A stretch of DNA of 64,000 bases from Chitinophagaceae bacterium (GTDB taxonomy: Bacteria; Bacteroidota; Bacteroidia; Chitinophagales; Chitinophagaceae), in contig JADJVB010000010.1 in assembly GCA_016710745.1 (NCBI GenBank), positions 806,001 to 870,000 on the forward strand. Direction: 5' to 3'. Below the pieces are notes generated by a model. The model saw only the letters and a list, made by a program, of their open reading frames with translations. It did no database searches and was not told where the DNA came from. Within the stretch, counting starts at the first letter, position 1. Each line of letters opens with the position of its first letter. The translations under genes and the position numbers were made by a program. Below, one piece after another: positions 7,621-16,586 of this stretch.

Positions 7621-8870
7621 ACATATTTTTTAAAGATCACGGTAGCAATATGGCCGCCAAAACCAAATGTATTGCTCATGGCATAATTAATTTCTTTTGA
7701 TTGCGCTTTACCCAAAGAAAGGTTGAATATATTTTTCCATTCCGGCTCTACTTCATCTGTATTGATGGTAGGCGGTACTATGTTTTCCTGGATAGCTTTA
7801 ACCGTAATAATGGCTTCTATGGCACCGGCAGCTCCCAGCAAATGACCCGTCATTGATTTGGTGCCGCTGATATGTAAACTGCTTCGCTCACCAAACACCC
7901 TTGCCATTGCTTTCAATTCACTTTCATCACCTAAAGGAGTAGACGTAGCATGGGCATTAATATAATCAATTTGGGAAGCATCAATCGCCGCATCATCCAG
8001 CGCATCCAGCATACCGAGATAAGCACCTTCGCCTTCGGGATGCGTACCGGTTAAATGATAGGCATCAGCGGCCATACCGCCGCCAGCAACCTCCGCAAGT
8101 ATAGCAGCGCCTCTTGCCAATGCCGAATCCAGGCTTTCTATAATCAATGCGCCGGCGCCTTCGCCGATCACAAATCCATCCCGCTTCACGTCAAAAGGGC
8201 GGGAAGCCTGTTGTGGATCTTCATTGTGTGTAGATAATGCTTTGGATGCATTGAATCCACCCACACCACTTTCATTGATCGGGGCTTCCGAACCACCGGC
8301 AATAACCAGGTCTGCTTTTCCCAATCGAATATAAGTAAAAGCATCAATAATGGCATTGGTGGCAGAAGCACAGGCGGAGATCGTAGAAAAATTCAATCCC
8401 CTCAGGCCGTGCCTGATGGAAATGACGCCCGATGGGATATCAGCGATGATCTTCGGAATAAAATAGGGATTGAATCGCGGGTTTTTATCGCCTTTGAAAA
8501 AATCTTCCAGTTGATCCTGGAAGGTGCCAATACCCCCGTTGCCCGAACCCCAGATCACACCAATCCGGTTTCTGTTCAGTTTGTCAAAATCGAGCCCCGC
8601 ATGCTGAATGGCTTCTTCGGCAGCAGCCACCGCATACTGTGTAAACAGATCATATTTGCGGGCCTCATTTTTTTCAAAATAAGCGGCCGCATTAAAACCT
8701 TTTACTTCAGCGGCAAATTTTGTTTTGAAATTTGTCGTGTCAAATTTGGTAATAAAATCCACACCGCTTTTACCTGCAACAATATTGTTCCAGAAATCGT
8801 ATACCGAGTTTCCCAGTGGAGTAATTGCGCCCATACCCGTAATGACCACACGCTTTAATTCTTTGTTCAT
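7617..8870 (-). CDS. fabF: Beta-ketoacyl-ACP synthase II
   Basis: The 417-residue condensing enzyme shows the thiolase-fold active site: nucleophilic Cys in STISACASATNAI (near residue 168), His in NAHATSTPLGD (near 306) and His in KSMTGHLLGAAGA (near 343). GFGGHN-type loop is present as FGFGGHIAT near the end. It elongates acyl-ACP with malonyl-ACP in fatty-acid synthesis. There is no acpP next to it, unlike the canonical acpP-fabF pair, so this may be a second, accessory copy. It sits inside the minus-strand run between the DinB-like gene (29 bp) and the bshB1 remnant (4-bp overlap). Confidence 0.93.
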   Translation of the reverse strand: MNKELKRVVITGMGAITPLGNSVYDFWNNIVAGKSGVDFITKFDTTNFKTKFAAEVKGFNAAAYFEKNEARKYDLFTQYAVAAAEEAIQHAGLDFDKLNRNRIGVIWGSGNGGIGTFQDQLEDFFKGDKNPRFNPYFIPKIIADIPSGVISIRHGLRGLNFSTISACASATNAIIDAFTYIRLGKADLVIAGGSEAPINESGVGGFNASKALSTHNEDPQQASRPFDVKRDGFVIGEGAGALIIESLDSALARGAAILAEVAGGGMAADAYHLTGTHPEGEGAYLGMLDALDDAAIDASQIDYINAHATSTPLGDESELKAMARVFGERSSLHISGTKSMTGHLLGAAGAIEAIITVKAIQENIVPPTINTDEVEPEWKNIFNLSLGKAQSKEINYAMSNTFGFGGHIATVIFKKYV

Positions 8871-8899
8871 TGTTTCTATTATTTATTCGGGTTTCCTGA

Positions 8900-9346
8900 T
8901 CAGTGATCCAATAATCGCCTGTGGTAATTAATTTGCCCGAGATGGTAAGTTAGGTGCGAAGACAAATGAACCAGAAAATATTCGCTTGTCATGGGTTCTT
9001 TAAAAACAAGCAATGGATACGCGCTGTTCAATTGCTCATCGGTGACCATTTCAAGTACTTTATTTACCACATCAATAGTGGCATCAATTTTTTCAAGTAT
9101 TTCTTCCCGGGGGACATTTTTTAAAGAGAATTCCAGGTCCCTCTGGCGTATAAAGCCCGATTTACCCAGCTCAGCACCAATAAACGCATTCAAATTGCCA
9201 ACCAGGTGCAGGCAAAGATTTCCAGCCGAATTGGCAATTCCTTCCGACACCTCCCACATGATAGCTTCATTTTTATAGGCCGCGATTTCTGTTTTTAGTT
9301 TATTCAGATCACGGGTGAATAAGGCCGACAATGTTTTTGTTAGCAT
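8900..9346 (-). CDS. DinB-superfamily (DUF1572-type) protein
   Basis: The 148-residue all-helical protein contains SAGNLCLHLVGNLNAFIG near residue 40 and LVHLSSHLTYHLGQINYHR near the C-terminus. The His residues in LHLVGN, HLSSH and YHLGQ are spaced like the His-triad metal site of DinB/YfiT four-helix bundles. This subfamily is usually annotated DUF1572. Thiol transfer in bacillithiol-using bacteria is one proposed role for related proteins, but no substrate can be claimed here. It lies 15 bp after the PPOX gene and 29 bp before fabF in the same operon-like run. Confidence 0.8.
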   Translation of the reverse strand: MLTKTLSALFTRDLNKLKTEIAAYKNEAIMWEVSEGIANSAGNLCLHLVGNLNAFIGAELGKSGFIRQRDLEFSLKNVPREEILEKIDATIDVVNKVLEMVTDEQLNSAYPLLVFKEPMTSEYFLVHLSSHLTYHLGQINYHRRLLDH

Positions 9347-9361
9347 ATGCCTGGGTGTTTA

Positions 9362-9985
9362 CTATCCTGTTGTTTTTAATTTATTTTTCAATTCTTTCAA
9401 TTCCGCTTCCAGTTTCGCAATATGATTTCGTTGACCCGAAAAAGCTTCTTCAATATCTTCTACTGTATAGCGGGGAGTTATATGTTGCGGGCAATTCCAG
9501 TCATATGCTTCAATATGAAATACCATCATCCGTTCCGGTTTGAATTTATAATTCTCCAGGTCCAGTAATGCATACAACGAAGGGTCGTCTTTTAAATCAA
9601 CCACTTCTGCCCTGGCTAATATTTTTAATCTTGCCCTGGCCGGATAATCTACCATGATCAAGGCTACATTATTATTGGAAGCCATGTTACCTATGGTAAT
9701 GTATTGCATGTTTCCGCGAAAATCTATAAAACCGATCCTTTTTTCATCCAGTATTTTGATAAAGCCTTTGGGACCGCCACGATGCTGGATGTAGGGGAAA
9801 TTATTTTCACCGATACTGGCCATATAGAGACTATCCCGTTCTGCGATAAAATCCATTTCACTTTCTGTTAAACCATCCACAAAGCTTTCCCTTTCCATTC
9901 TGGCGTAACTTGATCTGCTGCCTGCTTTCTCCTGCAAATCTTTTACTGCATCCGTAAACGCCAAGGTCGCGAAATTTTTTGCCAT
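9362..9985 (-). CDS. Pyridoxamine 5'-phosphate oxidase-family flavin-binding protein
   Basis: The 207-residue protein has the split-barrel FMN-binding fold signs: YMASIGENNFPYIQHRGGPKG, cited by its core SIGE-x-x-x-PYIQHRGG near residue 55, then GFIDFRGNMQYITIGN near 87 and ARLKILARAEVVD near 118. The C-terminal 30 residues form a short coiled coil (IAKLEAELKELKNKLK). Members reduce or oxidise small molecules with FMN or F420, and the actual substrate is not predictable. It follows the NTF2-like gene with a 5-bp gap, part of the minus-strand run 11060 to 6482. Confidence 0.85.
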   Translation of the reverse strand: MAKNFATLAFTDAVKDLQEKAGSRSSYARMERESFVDGLTESEMDFIAERDSLYMASIGENNFPYIQHRGGPKGFIKILDEKRIGFIDFRGNMQYITIGNMASNNNVALIMVDYPARARLKILARAEVVDLKDDPSLYALLDLENYKFKPERMMVFHIEAYDWNCPQHITPRYTVEDIEEAFSGQRNHIAKLEAELKELKNKLKTTG

Positions 9986-9990
9986 GCTGC

Positions 9991-10404
9991 TTATTTAAAT
10001 TTTCGATCCGATTCGGCAATTTCCAAATCATTGATACTGGCATAGCGTTTAGCCATGTATCCGTTTTCATCAAACTCCCAGTTCTCGTTTCCATATGCCC
10101 TGAACCATTGGCCTGCTGTATTTTGATATTCGTATTCAAATCGAACAGCTATGCGGTTTCCGGCATGTGCCCAGTATTCTTTTTTCAGTTGGTAGTTTAA
10201 CTCCTTATCCCATTTGCCGGTAAGAAAAGCAACGATCTCATCTCTTCCGTTAATAAACAGATTGCGATTTCTCCATTCACTGTCGATGGTATATGCTTTC
10301 GAAACCCTTGCCGGGTCCTTGCTGTTCCAGGCGTCTTCAGCCATTTGTATTTTTTGCTTCGCCGTTTCTTCGGTAAAAGGGGGGAGGGGATGTCGTTGTT
10401 CCAT
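9991..10404 (-). CDS. NTF2-like protein (DUF1348/SnoaL fold)
   Basis: The 137-residue protein begins MEQRHPLPPFTEETA and contains WNSKDPARVSKAYT, DSEWRNRNLFINGRDEI and RFEYEYQNTAGQWFRAYGNENWEF segments (cited by core residues W-N-S-K-D-P and G-N-E-N-W-E-F), typical of the DUF1348 NTF2-like family. The ATG at 10404 is preferred over an upstream ATG 10 codons earlier because the added residues (MFIITNKLNI) overlap the preceding gene's end and do not look like the family. It follows the thioredoxin-like gene by 17 bp. Function unknown; small detoxifying enzymes share this fold. Confidence 0.8.
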   Translation of the reverse strand: MEQRHPLPPFTEETAKQKIQMAEDAWNSKDPARVSKAYTIDSEWRNRNLFINGRDEIVAFLTGKWDKELNYQLKKEYWAHAGNRIAVRFEYEYQNTAGQWFRAYGNENWEFDENGYMAKRYASINDLEIAESDRKFK

Positions 10405-10421
10405 GATATTTAATTTATTAG

Positions 10422-11060
10422 TTATGATAAACAATCAGGACAAAATAAATTGGCCCGGTATATTAATAGTGCCACTTCTTTTTCCAGTGACTGCTGCCTG
10501 TCTTTGGCATACCAAAGGTGCAACTCATTGCCATAGGTAGCAGCCGTTGCCGCATTGGATTTTAATCCCTTTACCAATTTTTGGGCTTGGGAAGGCCTGG
10601 GACCCCAAATACCCGTTACATTAAAACGCTCATCTAACTGTATCAGCCTGGGGATAGACCTTGTTTCGTTTGTAAGATACGTATTCATCAGTTCATCGTT
10701 TTGATCACGGTATACCAGTTTCATCTCTATCTTTCCTCCACTTAATTCAGCCATGGCATGCAAAGCGGGCAGGGTTTGAGAGGCATCGCCACACCAATGT
10801 TCAGTTATAACCAGCCACCAGGTTTTATGCTTTATCTTTTTAATTTGCTCAGCCAGCTCTGCAGATACGTGATAGGTTTTTTCCACCCGGTACATTCGGC
10901 GCTGATTCAGGTTAATGTGTTCTTTAATTTTCAAGTCGGCATTCAATGCCAGGTCTTCGGCCATTTGCTGTTTGTATTGGTTGTAGCTGATGCCTTTCTG
11001 CAGATAGCTTTTATAATCACCCCTGCTGAGTGCCTTTTTATTAACCGTAACTGCTGTCAT
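10422..11060 (-). CDS. Thioredoxin-fold protein with WCGDA active-site loop
   Basis: The 212-residue protein has a thioredoxin-fold core around VITEHWCGDASQTLPAL (near residue 90), where the usual CXXC is replaced by CGDA, so only the N-terminal Cys is kept. A C-terminal CPDC pair (LFCPDCLS) provides two further cysteines. The ATG at 11060 gives the family-like start TAVTVNKKALS. The longer frame to 11138 runs through the promoter element. It heads the minus-strand run with the NTF2-like, PPOX, DinB, fabF, bshB1-remnant and araC genes. Its promoter carries a 47-bp element shared with the AhpD-like gene, with a TTTG -7 core at 11080-11083 (complement). Confidence 0.85.
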   Translation of the reverse strand: MTAVTVNKKALSRGDYKSYLQKGISYNQYKQQMAEDLALNADLKIKEHINLNQRRMYRVEKTYHVSAELAEQIKKIKHKTWWLVITEHWCGDASQTLPALHAMAELSGGKIEMKLVYRDQNDELMNTYLTNETRSIPRLIQLDERFNVTGIWGPRPSQAQKLVKGLKSNAATAATYGNELHLWYAKDRQQSLEKEVALLIYRANLFCPDCLS

Positions 11061-11100
11061 TTTGTTTGATTTTAGAATACAAAGGTCTGGTAAATCCGGA

Positions 11101-11147
11101 CCTTTAAAAATGGATGATGAACGCAAAGGGATGGACAATTTTCCCTG
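11101..11147 (-). promoter_or_regulatory. Copy A of 47-bp repeated promoter element
   Basis: This element matches 11825-11871 at 42 of 47 positions without gaps and in the same orientation relative to the downstream gene. On the coding strand it contains TCCATCCC and, further on, TCATCCAT, two similar half-sites on the same helical face (start-to-start about 17-18 bp). Its proximal end is exactly 21 bp from the CAAA complement of a TTTG -7 core at 11080-11083, the same distance as in copy B. Position and fixed phase suggest an activator or repressor site just upstream of the promoter. The binding protein is not known; the AraC regulator at 6482-7363 is the obvious candidate. Confidence 0.6.
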
Positions 11148-11164
11148 GATGGATGAAGAAGCAA

Positions 11165-11191
11165 AAAAGCCGGTATGACTTACCGGCTTTT
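11165..11191 (-). terminator. Rho-independent terminator of the AhpD-like gene
   Basis: Perfect 11-bp inverted repeat (AAAAGCCGGTA / TACCGGCTTTT) with a 5-nt loop, followed on the minus strand by a T run. It lies 17 bp after the AhpD-like stop and upstream of copy A of the repeated element, so it separates the AhpD-like transcript from the thioredoxin-led run. Confidence 0.85.
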
Positions 11192-11208
11192 AATTGTCAG
11201 CGGAGAAA

Positions 11209-11763
11209 TTAATTAAGGCTCACTGCAGCCAACTCCAGCGAAGGTGCCAACGGAAAATCTACCGGAACTTCGGTAAGGTTGTGAACATAGTTCATGGCAA
11301 TTTTATCTGCTACTTGCAGAATCACATCAATCAGGTTTTCGTTGTTGTAACCTTGTGCAAAGAAAGCATCAACTGCGGCGGCATCTGCTTTGCCCTGTTT
11401 TTTGGTAATACTGGCCGCCAGTTTTACCAATGCATCTAATTTTGGATTGTCTGATTTACCAAGGCGGAAATCCAACACCTGTTCATCAGTGAAACCATTC
11501 ATTTTACCAATTACCGTGTGGGCACTTTGGCAGTAAATACAGCCGTTGATTTGACTAACAATTAAGTTAACGGCTTCTTTTTCCCGGTTGCTTAAGGTTG
11601 TTTTCGCATTTTGATAGGCCAGGTAACGGGCCAATCCATTTTCAGAATAGCCGATGGTAGCATACAGGTTGGGTACAAAGCCCAGGGCTTTTTGCAGGTT
11701 GTCGAAGATGGCTTGATTGGTTGGGGCAACTTCATCTCTTGTGGGAACTGTGAATTGTTTCAT
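11209..11763 (-). CDS. AhpD-like carboxymuconolactone decarboxylase-family protein
   Basis: The 184-residue protein has the AhpD-type active site, CIYCQSAH (near residue 75), with the CXXC pair and downstream His used by alkylhydroperoxidase D-like enzymes. The preceding EKEAVNLIVSQING is typical of the family. Likely a cytosolic peroxide-reducing or thiol-exchange protein. It is a single-gene unit bounded downstream by a strong terminator (11165-11191). Its promoter carries copy B of the 47-bp element, so it is probably co-regulated with the thioredoxin-led run. Confidence 0.9.
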   Translation of the reverse strand: MKQFTVPTRDEVAPTNQAIFDNLQKALGFVPNLYATIGYSENGLARYLAYQNAKTTLSNREKEAVNLIVSQINGCIYCQSAHTVIGKMNGFTDEQVLDFRLGKSDNPKLDALVKLAASITKKQGKADAAAVDAFFAQGYNNENLIDVILQVADKIAMNYVHNLTEVPVDFPLAPSLELAAVSLN

Positions 11764-11824
11764 TGTTTTTATTTTTTAATTTTTGATGTCGTTATTGACA
11801 ACACAAAAGTGCATCAACATCAGG

Positions 11825-11871
11825 CCTTAAAAAATGGATGATGAACGCAGATGGATGGATATTTTTCCCTG
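11825..11871 (-). promoter_or_regulatory. Copy B of 47-bp repeated promoter element
   Basis: This is the partner of 11101-11147 (42/47 identical). The half-sites here read TCCATCCA and TCATCCAT on the coding strand. It is again 21 bp upstream of a TTTG -7 core (complement of 11804-11807), which lies about 40 bp before the AhpD-like ATG. The region between element and -7 box is poorly conserved, which makes a simple recent duplication of the whole promoter less likely than retention of a functional site. Confidence 0.6.
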
Positions 11872-11913
11872 AGGAGTTACCCGGCATCAGGATTAAAACG
11901 TTCCTTCCCGTAT

Positions 11914-12789
11914 TTACCGGTTTATAAAATTGTTATAGGCCTCTTTTGCTTCGGGGCTATCAAAAAGTGCGGTATGGCCGTAATTAGCTATTTCTAAAAA
12001 TTGAGTGATATAACAAGTTGTGCAATTTGTTACCTGTTGTTTAAAAGCCGGCCAGGATGCCAATTGTATTTGTGAGTCATCCAGCCCCTGAACAAAAAGT
12101 ATGTCGGATTTGAAATTGTTGGTAAAGTTCAAAAGAGAACGATCTCTGTATGGCCCTGGATTTATTGACACACTTCCATACGTGTTTTTTAACAGACCGC
12201 ATGTTTCGCTTCCCGGTGCCTGATTGTTTTCTTCCAGTTGGCAACGAAACTCAAGGTTGAGCGGCCCCGGGCCATTTGCAATTGCTCCATTGGTTGCATG
12301 TAGTGTATTTAGCCGCGTAACTATATAACCACCTTGCGAGTGACCTGCCAGAAATATTTTTTTTACATAAACACCCAACTCTTGATTGGCCTTATTTTTA
12401 ACCCATAGCAGTGCCGCCTCTGATTCAAATATGTTATCGCCCATTAATTTTCCTTCTTCCGGATAGGCGACACTTACAATCATCATATTTGTTCTGGTTG
12501 TTAAACTTTTTACCTTATCGAGCGTGGTATTGGCCGCTTCTAAAATTCTGTTATCATATGCAACTGTTCCATGATAGGCTACCAACACATCTACTGTATC
12601 ATTTTCGGGTTTATCAATTACTACAGCCACGCGAATATTGTTGTAAACAATTTCCCTGGTTTCCCGAAATGCTTTACCAGTTGAACTATTGGTATCATTT
12701 TTATTGCAGGAATAATTTAAAAGGAAGGGAATTAAAAGTACTATAAGTGGCATGTCATACATTTTAACATTTGTTCTATTCCTGTTCAT
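11914..12789 (-). CDS. Alpha/beta-hydrolase lipoprotein
   Basis: The 291-residue protein has a lipoprotein signal with lipobox LLNYSCNK near residue 29. It has an alpha/beta-hydrolase core with nucleophile elbow GHSQGG near residue 160 and a likely catalytic His in ANYGHTALF near 270; AYHGTV near residue 72 resembles the oxyanion region. Two Cys pairs (CQLEE...C and CTTC) may form periplasmic disulfides. Substrate is unknown; esterase or peptidase-like activity is plausible. It is a single gene on the minus strand. Confidence 0.8.
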   Translation of the reverse strand: MNRNRTNVKMYDMPLIVLLIPFLLNYSCNKNDTNSSTGKAFRETREIVYNNIRVAVVIDKPENDTVDVLVAYHGTVAYDNRILEAANTTLDKVKSLTTRTNMMIVSVAYPEEGKLMGDNIFESEAALLWVKNKANQELGVYVKKIFLAGHSQGGYIVTRLNTLHATNGAIANGPGPLNLEFRCQLEENNQAPGSETCGLLKNTYGSVSINPGPYRDRSLLNFTNNFKSDILFVQGLDDSQIQLASWPAFKQQVTNCTTCYITQFLEIANYGHTALFDSPEAKEAYNNFINR

Positions 12790-13088
12790 AGAATTAGATT
12801 TTGGTTATCTGTAGACCGGTAATTCGTATACAAGTTTAATTAAACTGCTTTTTTCTGATAAAGGTAAGCGGTCTGTAAAGTTCAGGGTAAAAGCTTGCAA
12901 ATAATTTATTAATGAACGCAGGTCATTTCCCACACACATTTATAATTTGGCCGGAAAATGTATACTTAATTCTATTTTATAAATACAACAAATTGTATTT
13001 CGTATAATAAATTTATTTATGTGTCTGCATGCAAAAAAAGCAGGTTTTAAAGGCTTGATGGCGCAACGGAAGCAAAAAAAATCGAAAA
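12790..13088. other. 299-bp intergenic region
   Basis: This holds the promoter side of the alpha/beta-hydrolase gene and the 3' flank of the M28 peptidase gene. It is AT-rich. An inverted repeat AAATAC ... GTATTT lies near 12985-13004. The 10-mer ATGAACGCAG at 12912-12921 equals part of the repeated element at 11841-11850, but the flanking bases do not match. No gene is seen. Confidence 0.4.
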
Positions 13089-14386
13089 TTATTTCTCCTT
13101 CTCCACCCGGCTGGGCGTATCCTTTCCGCTCACGATCGTTTTGCTGCTGATGGCAATGGCTTTTATGATCTCCGACATATTATTCATGTCGAGGGTGCCT
13201 ATCTCATCGCTCTGTTTGTGGTAATTGGGTTCATTATTGGGCGCTTCTTCCATTTTTGAAGTTGAGATGGTGTGGGCAGGTACGCCCAGCGCCGCCAGGG
13301 TGGCATTATCGCTGCGGTAAAATAAATTTTGTTTGGGATAGGGGTCGGGTTCAAACCTGAATTTTGAGCCTTTGAGATTGGCCTGTAATATGTTGCCCAT
13401 ATCACTTTTTTCGTAGCCGGTAATATAGGCACTGTTGGCGCCCCATTTACTGTCGGTACCGATCATTTCAATATTAAACATGGCTACAACCTTTTCGGGA
13501 TCCAGTTGCTGACTGAAATACCGGCTGCCATAACCACCGATCTCTTCGGCAGTAAATGCCACAAACACGAGCGTGCGCTCATTATTTTTCAGCGCACTGA
13601 AATATTTAGCCAGCATGATCACGGCCGTAGTACCGGCAGCATCATCATTGGCGCCATTGTAAATGCTGTCGCCATTCGCGTCGGGTTTCCCAATGCCGAG
13701 GTGATCATAATGTCCGCCGAAAACTACAAACTCATCCTTCCTGGATCTGCCGGGTAAAATGCCCAATACATTTTTAAGCTTTTGATCGCTGAGTTCGTTT
13801 GTGATGTGCAGATTTAAAGTAGCCGGGTTCATGTTACCGGTAAGCACAAGAACCTGTGAGAAACCCGAAGCAAATTTTGCATTCCCGGCAAACCGCTTCA
13901 TTCTTTTAAAACGACTGGCATGCGCTGTATCCACCAGGATCAACAAATTCTCCTTTCGGTCGAACAGGGGAAAAACGGTTTTATTAAAATCATCTTCTTT
14001 TTTTACCAACACCAGCGTGTAATCGGTCAGGGAGTGAATATGAATTTGCGCCTGAGTGGTATTAGCTGCCACATTATCGGCACCAAGCTGTTCTCCATCG
14101 AGGGTACCTGCAATTTCAGTCGGCGTTGCCTTGATCATCGTAATCTCCTGAAAGTAATTTTTACTATCGCCAAAAAACTGCAGCTTACTCTTCCCAAACT
14201 CAGCAGCGATAAAATCCGCAGCCCGGTCAATACCCGGTGTAAAGGTTTTCCGGCCTTGCATATCATCGGCTGATAATATTTTTCTATCCGCTCCACTTCC
14301 GAAGCATTGATGATCTTATTGATATTCTGGCCAAAACAAATGGAATTGCACCATAAGCCTAATGCAAAAATTAAACTTAATCTCAT
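13089..14386 (-). CDS. Secreted M28-family metallopeptidase, frameshifted near N-terminus
   Basis: The main frame (stop at 13089) carries the M28 zinc-peptidase motifs: GGHYDHLG (His ligand), GANDDAAGT (bridging Asp), FTAEEIGGYGS (catalytic Glu pair), NIEMIGT (Glu where many members have Asp) and a late NYHKQSDE (His ligand). The signal peptide (MRLSLIFALGLWCNSICFG) is in another frame, opening at 14386. Adding one base to the five-T run at 14279-14283 joins them as VERIEK-ILSADDMQGRKTF. A start at the internal Met (14261) would leave an unexported, truncated protein. I read this as one secreted aminopeptidase-like enzyme with a single-base deletion. Confidence 0.85.
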
Positions 14387-14423
14387 TAAAATATTTAAAG
14401 GGTTAAAATTTATGAACTGTTGT

Positions 14424-14459
14424 AAGTCCTCCCTTTTGGGGAGGATTTAGGTGGGGCCG
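14424..14459. repeat. REP-like palindromic element after the LytTR gene
   Basis: Hairpin CCTCCC-TTTTG-GGGAGG followed by AGGTGGGGCCG, abutting the stop codon of the LytTR regulator. The same layout (hairpin, then GTGGGGCCG against a stop codon) occurs after lpxA at 35725-35767. Such short palindromes are widely dispersed in Bacteroidota and may act in transcript ending. Confidence 0.6.
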
Positions 14460-15191
14460 TTAAAGACTCATCATCTCCTTAAACTTCACTGCCTGCCTGC
14501 GGCTCACTTCAATTTTTTCGCCACCCTGCAGTTCCAGTAAAAGGCCACCATTAAAATAGGGTTCAATTTTTTCAATCATCCGCAGGTTTACAATATGTTT
14601 GCGGTTGGCACGAAAAAATATTTTTTCATCGAGCCTTTCTTCCAGTGCATTCAGCGATTTCAAAATCAAAGGTTTGTAGCTGCCAAAAAATACTTTGGCA
14701 TAATTACCAACACTTTCAAACAACCTTACTTCGCCCAGTTTAACAAACCAACAGCGTTCACCATCTTTTACAAAAACCTGGTCCTTGTCGGTCAGGGTGC
14801 CGCGGTTAATGCCCGCCATGGTTGCCGCCATTTCTTTTTCATCGGCCATTTGTAATTTCTGAATGGCATCGGCCAGGCGCTTTGGCTCAATCGGTTTCAT
14901 CAGGTAATCGAGCGCATTTACTTCAAAAGCCTTTAACGCATATTCATCATAGGCCGTAGTGAAAATTACGTGCGGCGCGCTGTCCAGTTCGGTTAACATA
15001 TCGAACCCTGTTTTGCCGGGCATTTGTATGTCTAAAAAAATCAGGTCGGGAGAGAGGTTTTCAATCTTTTCCAAACCTTCAGTTGCATTGGCGGCCTCAC
15101 CAATTACTTCAATTTCGGGAAATTCAAGCAATAATTTTTTTAGTTCGTTCCTGGCCAAACGTTCGTCGTCAATGATTAAAGCCTTCTGCAT
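14460..15191 (-). CDS. LytR/AlgR-type response regulator (receiver–LytTR)
   Basis: The 243-residue protein has an N-terminal receiver (DD at 8-9, phospho-acceptor Asp54 in FLDIQMPG, Thr in FTTAYDEYA, Lys in YLMKPIEP) and a C-terminal LytTR DNA-binding domain (about residues 140-243, with RCWFVKLGEVRLFES, FFRANRKHIVNLR). It lies 23 bp after the sensor kinase gene, with which it forms a classic LytS/LytR two-component pair. The target genes are not evident; LytTR regulators bind imperfect direct repeats. Confidence 0.93.
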   Translation of the reverse strand: MQKALIIDDERLARNELKKLLLEFPEIEVIGEAANATEGLEKIENLSPDLIFLDIQMPGKTGFDMLTELDSAPHVIFTTAYDEYALKAFEVNALDYLMKPIEPKRLADAIQKLQMADEKEMAATMAGINRGTLTDKDQVFVKDGERCWFVKLGEVRLFESVGNYAKVFFGSYKPLILKSLNALEERLDEKIFFRANRKHIVNLRMIEKIEPYFNGGLLLELQGGEKIEVSRRQAVKFKEMMSL

Positions 15192-15214
15192 GCTGTTGTT
15201 TTTATGTTGAGTTA

Positions 15215-16441
15215 CTATATACTTACCGGCAAAGAAACTTTTGACTGTACTATCTTGTTGTCGAGGTTTTTGATTTCAAAAACGCCCTTGCCCTGGTACA
15301 TCAAATTTAGTCTATCCTCCGTACTTTTAATCCCAAAACCTTCGCCATTTGGGATCAGCGATAATTGCCCGGTGTTTTGTACCAATAGTTCCAGGTTATT
15401 ATCATGGAAAGCGGCTACCACCCGAACCACCCCGCCTTTTATCTGCTTGCTGATGCCATGCTTGATGGCATTTTCAACCAGGGTTTGCAACATCATCGGG
15501 GGCACGGGTTGCTGCAGCGTGTCGGGATCAATGTCCATTTCAATTTTTAATCGTTCTTCAAAACGCATTTGCTCCAGTGCCAGGTAATCTTTAACAATAT
15601 CCAGTTCTTTTTCCAGGGTAACCGTTTCCGAATTCTCGGCCTGCATACTGCTACGCAGGATATTGCTCAATTCGGTAATGGCCCTTCGGGCACGTTTTGG
15701 ATTTTCATCTACCAGGGCACGAATACTATTTAACGAGTTGAAAATAAAATGTGGATTGATATGTGATTTGATGGTTTTTAATTCCAGTTCCTTTACCGTG
15801 GTTTCCAGTTTCAACCGGTCCAGTTCGTTATTCCGGTTTCGTTCAACATAGTGGTATACGATATAGATTAACATCCAGATAGCAATCAACAACAGGCGGT
15901 AGTAAATGCCCAACAGGTCCGACTTGCTTTCGAAAACCCATTCGCCTTTTTTATTTTTTGCCCAACCGGTTGCTTTTTTGATCTCAGAAATTCCTTTTTT
16001 TATCGAACTGTCTTTTAAGAACGTATTTTCTTTAAAATAGGCGATCGAATCCATCCCAAAATCGGATTCCATTTTTTTTGCCTTTTCCAGCCTCGTATTA
16101 TTATAGTAGGCATCGTGCGAGTAGCCCGACTTTGCCTCAATAAAGTTACTGCCGTAGTACAAAACTGTACCGGTAGCGCCCACAGATACGATAAACAGGA
16201 TAAGGATACGGTTGAATGAAAATTTTAACCAGTTTGTTTTTTTTATGATAAAACGGAGTAAATGAGTAACCAGGATTCCTGAAACCAACAGAATGGCAAG
16301 GCTGATCACATATTCTTTCTGGCCACCTTCTTCTTTAAAGCGGTCGCCAAAAACAATGAAATTAAAATATAATAAAATAAGTCCCCATACTCCCCATCCT
16401 GTGAACTGACAAATCCAATATCTTACGTTTGGTTTTTCCAT
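15215..16441 (-). CDS. Membrane sensor histidine kinase, LytS/YehU type
   Basis: The 408-residue protein has four membrane segments (about residues 12-30, 45-65, 78-98, 185-200), with an extracytoplasmic region between the third and fourth. The kinase core of the His_kinase family has IKSHINPHFIFNSLNSIRAL, cited by its core SHINPHFIFNSL (phospho-His in NPHF), the N-box VENAIKHGI and a glycine-rich GFGIKSTEDRL. There is no separate DHp domain, as usual for this family. It directly precedes the LytTR regulator. The signal sensed is unknown. Confidence 0.92.
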   Translation of the reverse strand: MEKPNVRYWICQFTGWGVWGLILLYFNFIVFGDRFKEEGGQKEYVISLAILLVSGILVTHLLRFIIKKTNWLKFSFNRILILFIVSVGATGTVLYYGSNFIEAKSGYSHDAYYNNTRLEKAKKMESDFGMDSIAYFKENTFLKDSSIKKGISEIKKATGWAKNKKGEWVFESKSDLLGIYYRLLLIAIWMLIYIVYHYVERNRNNELDRLKLETTVKELELKTIKSHINPHFIFNSLNSIRALVDENPKRARRAITELSNILRSSMQAENSETVTLEKELDIVKDYLALEQMRFEERLKIEMDIDPDTLQQPVPPMMLQTLVENAIKHGISKQIKGGVVRVVAAFHDNNLELLVQNTGQLSLIPNGEGFGIKSTEDRLNLMYQGKGVFEIKNLDNKIVQSKVSLPVSI

Positions 16442-16586
16442 AACTCAAAAGTACCACTCAATATAGCGAATTTACCGGCTCTTTTGACTAATGGCGCTAT
16501 GCCGGTTTGGGAGGTTACCGGCACAGGCCGGTGAATTGATTTTAGCGATTAATGATTAGTTTTACAGCATTCAATAAAAATTGTTC

